From: Funneliformis mosseae
Lineage: Eukaryota; Glomeromycota; Glomeromycetes; Glomerales; Glomeraceae
Assembly: GCA_910592005.1 (NCBI GenBank)
Contig: CAJVPP010003013.1
Coordinates: forward strand, 1-12,854
Reading direction: 5' to 3'
Length of the DNA: 12,854 nucleotides
Part shown: one piece after another, positions 8,045 through 12,854 of the stretch
How the letters are laid out: every line of letters starts with the position of its first letter
Position numbering within the stretch: position 1 is the first letter of the stretch
Program-made: the position numbers and the translations under genes
Notes under the pieces: generated by a model
The model's database searches: none
What the model was told of the DNA's origin: nothing
What the model saw: only the letters and a program-made list of their open reading frames with translations

Positions 8045-9760
8045 ATGGCAATTATCAGCACAATTGTCTCTTCAATAGGGATATATGATTTAGTGTTAAT
8101 TTATTTAACATTATGTATAGTATACACAAGTTACTTTTATTTCAGTTATTACACACGAGAGAATCCATTACCTGGTCCAGTCCCGTTACCCATCATTGGT
8201 AATATCTTGGATAGAGGTTTTGATGATTTCGTTGATTATACGGAACGTATGCGAAAAAAGTATGGTGACATGTTTGAAATTTATTTTGGACCGAAAAGGT
8301 TCATCATGTTGAGTAAATTCGAATACATGCAAAACATGTTTGATTATTCATTGAATTCAAAATACCTGAGGCGAATTCCATACTTTTCCGGTTTGGAAGA
8401 ATTAGGCATCGCGGGAAAAGGGATTGCGTTGAACCATAATGTAAATGTTTGGAAATATAATCGACACTTCATTTCGCGAGCGTTACTCACTCCAAGTTTC
8501 TCAAAATCTTCCGTCATATGGACCCAAAATCTAGTTGAGGAAATGATGGGCTTTTGGGAAGATGGATCTGATAATGATGGTTGTTTTGAAACCGACGTCG
8601 TGGAATGGTGTCATAGATTCACGACAGATTCCATAACTCATTTCACAACCGGGAAGAGAATTCATGCGATCGAAGCATATTACAATGAATTATTGGCAGC
8701 ACAAAACAGGAAACCTAAAAAACCTTCAGAGAATGATTTACGTGACGCCTCGAAATTCTTTAAGAGCATAAAAACTTTAATTGTTGGAATCTATTTCTTC
8801 ATAATCGTCCCTCCATGGGTTCGAAAATATTTACCAATCTTGGGTAATACATCAAAAAATCATTTAAAGAATCGTGATTGGTTGTTTGGCTTCGTTGATG
8901 AGATTATTAAACAGAGAAGGGAGGAGATTGAATGTACCCCTCGAAGTGAGCCACTTCGATTTGACATGTTGACCTCTATGATAACCGCTAATACGGATCG
9001 TGATATTTGCGAAATTAAAATGGTCGATGAAGAACACACACAACCCATGAACGACGAACTAATCCGTGGCATTTTATGGGAAACATTTGTCGGTGGAATT
9101 GATACGGTACGTTATAAACATGAAAAAAAAAAAAAATTTTAATGCGTGTATAACTTTATTAAATTAATTAATTATTTATTTGTTGGTTTAATCATTTAAT
9201 AGACCGCCAACATGTTTAGTTTTGTCATTTATTACTTGGCATATCATCCCGATGTATTAAAGCGACTTCGAGTTGAGCTGGACGCATTCTTTAAAAAAAT
9301 GGGCGATCGACGTCTAGATCTCGAAAGTTTATCGGATTTAGTTTACACCGATGCCATCATCAAAGAATCATTTAGGATGTTCACACCTGCACCATACACG
9401 GCACGAAATAGCACCGCCGAAGATATAGTGGCAGACCGTGTGTGGCCCGAGGGAACACAATACATCATAAATATTCATGGTGTAAATCACAACGAAATTT
9501 ATTGGGATGAACCTGAAAAATTTGATCCCGACAGATATCTTAATATGAAAAAATCACCCCCACATTTAATCTTTGGAGGAGGTCGTAGAGTTTGTCCCGG
9601 CAGGAAGCTGTCATTTATCGAACTCAAGGTCATGATTGCCTTAGTTTACCATAAATTGGACATTGAATTATCGAACATGAAGAATCCTTGCAAAGCTAAA
9701 TTCATACTGATAAGAAGCTTTCACGATTTAAATGTCCGAATTAAGCCTAGAAAATTTTAA
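8045..9760 (+). CDS. Cytochrome P450 monooxygenase, two exons (8045-9106, 9203-9760), 539 residues
   Basis: This is a heme-thiolate monooxygenase that would insert oxygen from O2 using electrons from an NADPH-P450 reductase, anchored to the endoplasmic reticulum. The substrate cannot be told. A hydrophobic N-terminal helix (about residues 12-36) is followed by a Pro-rich hinge (PLPGPVPLPIIGN, 41-53). The C-helix WxxxR is W136-R140. The I-helix reads GGIDTTAN with D353-T354-T355, and the K-helix ExxR is E409-R412. A PERF-like FDPDRY lies at 461-466. The heme loop FGGGRRVCPG at 478-487 fits FxxGxRxCxG with Cys485 as iron ligand. Length is normal for a fungal microsomal P450. The ATG has A at -3 and G at +4, and an in-frame TAA at 7988-7990 excludes a longer start without another exon. 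Exon 1 ends after Thr354 in phase 0, exactly inside the I-helix motif, and splicing restores it. The gene appears intact. The family number within the P450s is not assigned. Confidence 0.95.
9107..9202 (+). other. Spliceosomal intron of the P450 gene
   Basis: The 96-base intron starts GTACGT and ends TTAATAG. It is phase 0 and removes an in-frame TAA at 9140-9142. Joining the exons gives GGIDT followed by TANMF, which is the expected P450 I-helix. If retained, it would yield a 365-residue product with an 11-residue foreign tail and no heme-binding loop. A branch site may be the TTTAATC or ATAAC-like words inside it, which are not clear-cut. Confidence 0.93.
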
Positions 9761-9988
9761 GAAATACAATTTAATTTAACACAACAGACTGCAAAAGTTA
9801 ATCATTTCATTTTTAAGGATTTAATATAAATCGGGTCCTTTGATTGGATGCCGTACTTTCGATGGTTACATTAATAGTTACAATCATTTTTCTATTATAA
9901 CAAAAAAACACCATTTAGAAATGTCAATTTTTTATTTGTATAAAATTTCATGATTGATAAATTATCAATGACAAAATCATTTTTAGAC
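9761..9988 (+). other. Probable 3' untranslated region of the P450 gene
   Basis: AT-rich sequence between the stop codon and the first clear AATAAA. It includes a perfect 8-1-8 inverted repeat at 9953-9969 (ATTGATAA-A-TTATCAAT). The extent depends on where the transcript is cut, which the sequence does not fix. Confidence 0.35.
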
Positions 9989-9994
9989 AATAAA
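9989..9994 (+). terminator. Possible polyadenylation signal
   Basis: AATAAA lies 229 bases after the P450 stop codon and is followed by TA-rich and A-rich sequence. It is the first exact match after the gene. Fungal signals are loose, so an earlier variant could be used. Confidence 0.35.
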
Positions 9995-10290
9995 ATTTAT
10001 TATAACAAAAAAAAAACATTAAACATTATATGCATGGCTGAAACTGCACAAATCATTTTTTTTTTTGATTACGTTTCAATGGTGATAATAATATTTACTT
10101 CAAAATAATAATAAATTTGATCATCTACTTTAAAAATAACTCCGATTGGACTTATTGGCTCAAACCTTAACGTTAATGATTAATTCGATTAAAAATTTAA
10201 ATCATTTTTTTTTTTGAAAGAATACAAAAAAAAAAAAAAAATTATCGCACCACAGGTTGAGATGTCAAAATATAATATTGTCGGTACTCG

Positions 10291-10370
10291 GTTAATAATG
10301 CAAGTTATATATATTTGTGTTCATTCATTGAATTATCGATCTTTTTATTATTCTGTCCTGCATTATTAAC
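10291..10370. repeat. 12-base perfect inverted repeat with 56-base spacer
   Basis: GTTAATAATGCA at 10291-10302 is matched by its reverse complement TGCATTATTAAC at 10359-10370. About one such pair would be expected by chance in DNA of this composition. Confidence 0.5.
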
Positions 10371-10826
10371 GATTCGATAAAGTTTGTAATTCCCGTCGTT
10401 TTCTTATTTTAAAGAAACAATTAATAATACTGTTTATTTAGCCTGCACATCATTTAAAAAGGTTCCGATGTATGAAATGGTGGAACTCACTCATAAACAT
10501 TAATCTAAACATGATTAAGTTTCGGGTCAATTTTGTCAAATCCGAACATTTATGACGATCTGTATTTCATAATTTCGGGGATTGTGTCAAAATCGGGTAT
10601 GTATATATTTGCGCAGTCAAAGTTCATTGATTTATTTTATGTTTGTTTAATAAAAAAAATTGCAAACCTACCTCTCTTTTTACTTTTAATGTAACCCCTC
10701 ATTCTATTTGATTATCATTATTTAAAAGTCTTGAAATTCACCACTTTATGATCTGCACAATCAATTCTCAATTAACCATTGAGCTTGGCGAAATATAGAG
10801 ATTTACAAATTAATCGCATCCGGATA

Positions 10827-10851
10827 TCCCGTCATCTCATTACTGACGGGA
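10827..10851. repeat. GC-rich 8-base hairpin
   Basis: TCCCGTCA (10827-10834) and TGACGGGA (10844-10851) form a perfect stem with a 9-base loop. Five G:C pairs in an AT-rich spacer make this the most stable short hairpin of the right flank. No adjacent gene explains it. Confidence 0.6.
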
Positions 10852-11476
10852 CATCTAGGTCGAAGAGGAAACCTAACGCATAAATTAATTTTCGTGCATT
10901 TTGTTTCGTGATTATTAATAGAGTAATAGGATAAAAAGTTGATATCGGCTTTTTTTTTCTGGCAGGGCGGACAAATTGTCGCTTGTGAAATAATATAATA
11001 ATTCTGGAAGCAATGCCCTAAGATTAACGCTCGACAGTACAGAAATACATATCTCTGATTTACAAATCAACCTTTTTGTAGAAGGATGTTAAACAGTTAC
11101 ATTTCCACTTTGACAATTCGCGACGACATCATTTCAACGACACCAATTAATTTTTGCCATCTGTCGACTTTATATTTCATGACGTTCCCTTGATTATAAT
11201 ATGTTGGTTTTAAAACAATAGGATAAATTCATATATACTCATTGAAATGAACTCGGGCTTACGATCGTACTTTCTATATAATTTAAGTATGGATTTAAAG
11301 TAAAATAAATTTTAGATAAGACATATTCTTAGGCAATTCCGAAGAAATAAATATTATAAACAAAAAAATGATGCTTTAACGTCGAGTCGTCATGAAAATT
11401 CGACTTGACATGTAACGCACTGGATCGGATCATTTTTTTTCAATAACGGTTTCGGTGAATGTATAGTACCATTTAC

Positions 11477-11499
11477 AATCTAGCGATTCGATCTAGATT
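11477..11499. repeat. 7-base inverted repeat
   Basis: AATCTAG (11477-11483) and CTAGATT (11493-11499) pair across a 9-base spacer containing GATTCGAT. Confidence 0.4.
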
Positions 11500-11900
11500 C
11501 ATAGCGATACAAATTAATGACCATGTTAAACTTTTTCTGTCGGGTTCATGTTTCATATGTTGGGATTAAAAGTACCGACTGTATATACATATAAATTAAT
11601 CCATTTTAAAATTAAGACGATGAAGGAACAATAGATTGTAGTTATGATTATCTCATATATGACAATCTGTTTTTCCTTTCAAGGTACCATTGACAGTCCA
11701 AACTCTTGAAAATGAGGATTTCCAGCTAACCATTTTTTATTTCGACGAAAATAGGATCATTATAAATTTCAGTTGTACACAACCAAGAAAAGCATTAAAT
11801 TCTAGATCCCATTATACATTGATTTAAAATTTTATTTATTATTAATAAATATATATAATATATTCATTTATTATCTTCAAAAATATTTCGCAAAAAAAAT

Positions 11901-11919
11901 TCTAGAACTGAGTTCTAGA
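11901..11919. repeat. 19-base near-perfect palindrome
   Basis: TCTAGAACT, a central G, then AGTTCTAGA: a perfect 9-1-9 palindrome. Such symmetric sites can bind dimeric proteins, but there is no gene nearby that it would obviously control. Confidence 0.6.
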
Positions 11920-12854
11920 TTAAAATTATTATGCTATGCGACCAAATAGATTTGTTTTGATAAATAAATTTTTTTTTTGGAAAATCCTCTGACGATTGAT
12001 ATAACCTTAAATCAACCACCCCTCGAGATAAAAAAAAAAATTTCTTATAAGGAGGATATGACTACGGGAAAATCAATTGTAGTTAAAGTTCTAATTAACT
12101 GTTTTTATGTAACTTTTTTAAATTGCGATTATTAGAAAATTTTACAAAACGATCGCTCTATATAGAACTCCCGAGATTCTTAATTCATAGCCTTCATATT
12201 TCGTTATGAATTCATTTACAAATATTAGTTTTCAATAAGACAAAAAATTCTGTTTATTCTGATGAAATAATGTAATCCTTTTTTTTGTAAATTAAAAAAA
12301 ATATTTCTTTATAAATTAAATAAATTTACTTTGATTTTTAAATATTTTTTATACACGTACTGTTGATCGGTCAAGAATAAAAAATTGTAATTTCCCTTTT
12401 TTTACGCCAAAAATCGAGTCACGAGACATTAACATAGATAGTTATCTTACCCAGTATCGTCATAAAATTCCCCCATTTTTCATAAGTATTCCGGGGACTT
12501 GAGAATTTTTTAAAAATATTTTTTTTCACGCCCATTATGTCACCGATCACGTGGTGAAATTTTTACTTATAAATTTCTGGCGATACTGTGGTAAATTAAA
12601 TAAAATAGTTAAAGCATTTGGTATATAACTAAAGATTTCTATTATTTAGGAATAATGGGAGTTATAATATTATTGTACTTTTAATTAAAAAATATGAGTA
12701 TTTATCCTTGAAAAATTCATCTTTGAATTGTAATCAATTTTAAATCTTTCAAATTAATATATCAGGAAAAAAATTTTATTAATAGTCAACATTCAAAAGA
12801 AACTAACTTATCTTGATAAGTTTAAATCTTCAAATTTAATATCATTATTTGTAA

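Larger units (their letters stand above)
9995..12854. other. Gene-free right flank
   Basis: I see no frame with recognisable protein content, no tRNA and no transposase here. Plus-strand open runs such as about 10782-10905 (roughly 39 codons) are within chance. The interval holds several short perfect inverted repeats and oligo(A)/oligo(T) runs. A T11 tract with identical flanks, AAATCA before and GA after, occurs near 10050 and again near 10200. An imperfect direct repeat pairs 12738-12763 with 12821-12847. Confidence 0.5.

Noticed and set aside
8860..9072. Minus-strand open frame of 70 codons within the P450
   Set aside because: It is antisense to the well-supported P450 exon 1 and has no recognisable content of its own.
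9143..9211. Separate second P450 gene starting at the ATG at 9212
   Set aside because: The downstream frame is exon 2 of the same gene: a GT-AG intron in phase 0 joins the two parts into a complete P450.
12548..12553. CACGTG boxes at 4796, 6079 and 12548
   Set aside because: Three copies in nearly 13 kb is only slightly above expectation, and none lies in the P450 promoter.

Overview
The window most likely comes from the nuclear genome of an AT-rich fungus, and the overall style resembles arbuscular mycorrhizal fungi such as Rhizophagus. That assignment is an inference. It rests on a microsomal-type cytochrome P450 with one short GT-AG intron, on hAT transposon debris, on long poly(A)/poly(T) and AAAAT tracts, and on very low gene density. 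Nothing suggests a bacterial or mitochondrial source.

Layout. Bases 1 to about 4,700 are extremely AT-rich and look like decayed repetitive DNA. This part holds the C-terminal dimerisation region of a broken hAT transposase (minus strand, about 799-1020). It also holds two further stop-riddled minus-strand reading frames of unknown family (about 1317-1997 and 2826-3131), and three degenerate tandem arrays with periods of 40-42, 45 and 18-19 bases. A duplicated element follows, ending in a 16-base palindrome whose two copies differ by a symmetric base change. From about 4,700 to 8,044 the DNA is less AT-rich but carries no convincing gene, only homopolymer tracts, small repeats and scattered open runs of chance-like length.

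The one intact gene is a cytochrome P450 on the plus strand. Its exons are 8045-9106 and 9203-9760, and it encodes 539 residues with all hallmark motifs. From 9,761 to 12,854 there is a probable 3' UTR with a possible poly(A) signal, then gene-free DNA with several short perfect inverted repeats.

The P450 is the only gene expected to make a product. It stands next to a graveyard of mobile DNA, not inside an obvious pathway cluster. I found no convincing new multi-gene system. The most unusual signals are the covarying palindromes, the regular tandem arrays, and the two unidentified decayed frames near the hAT remnant.
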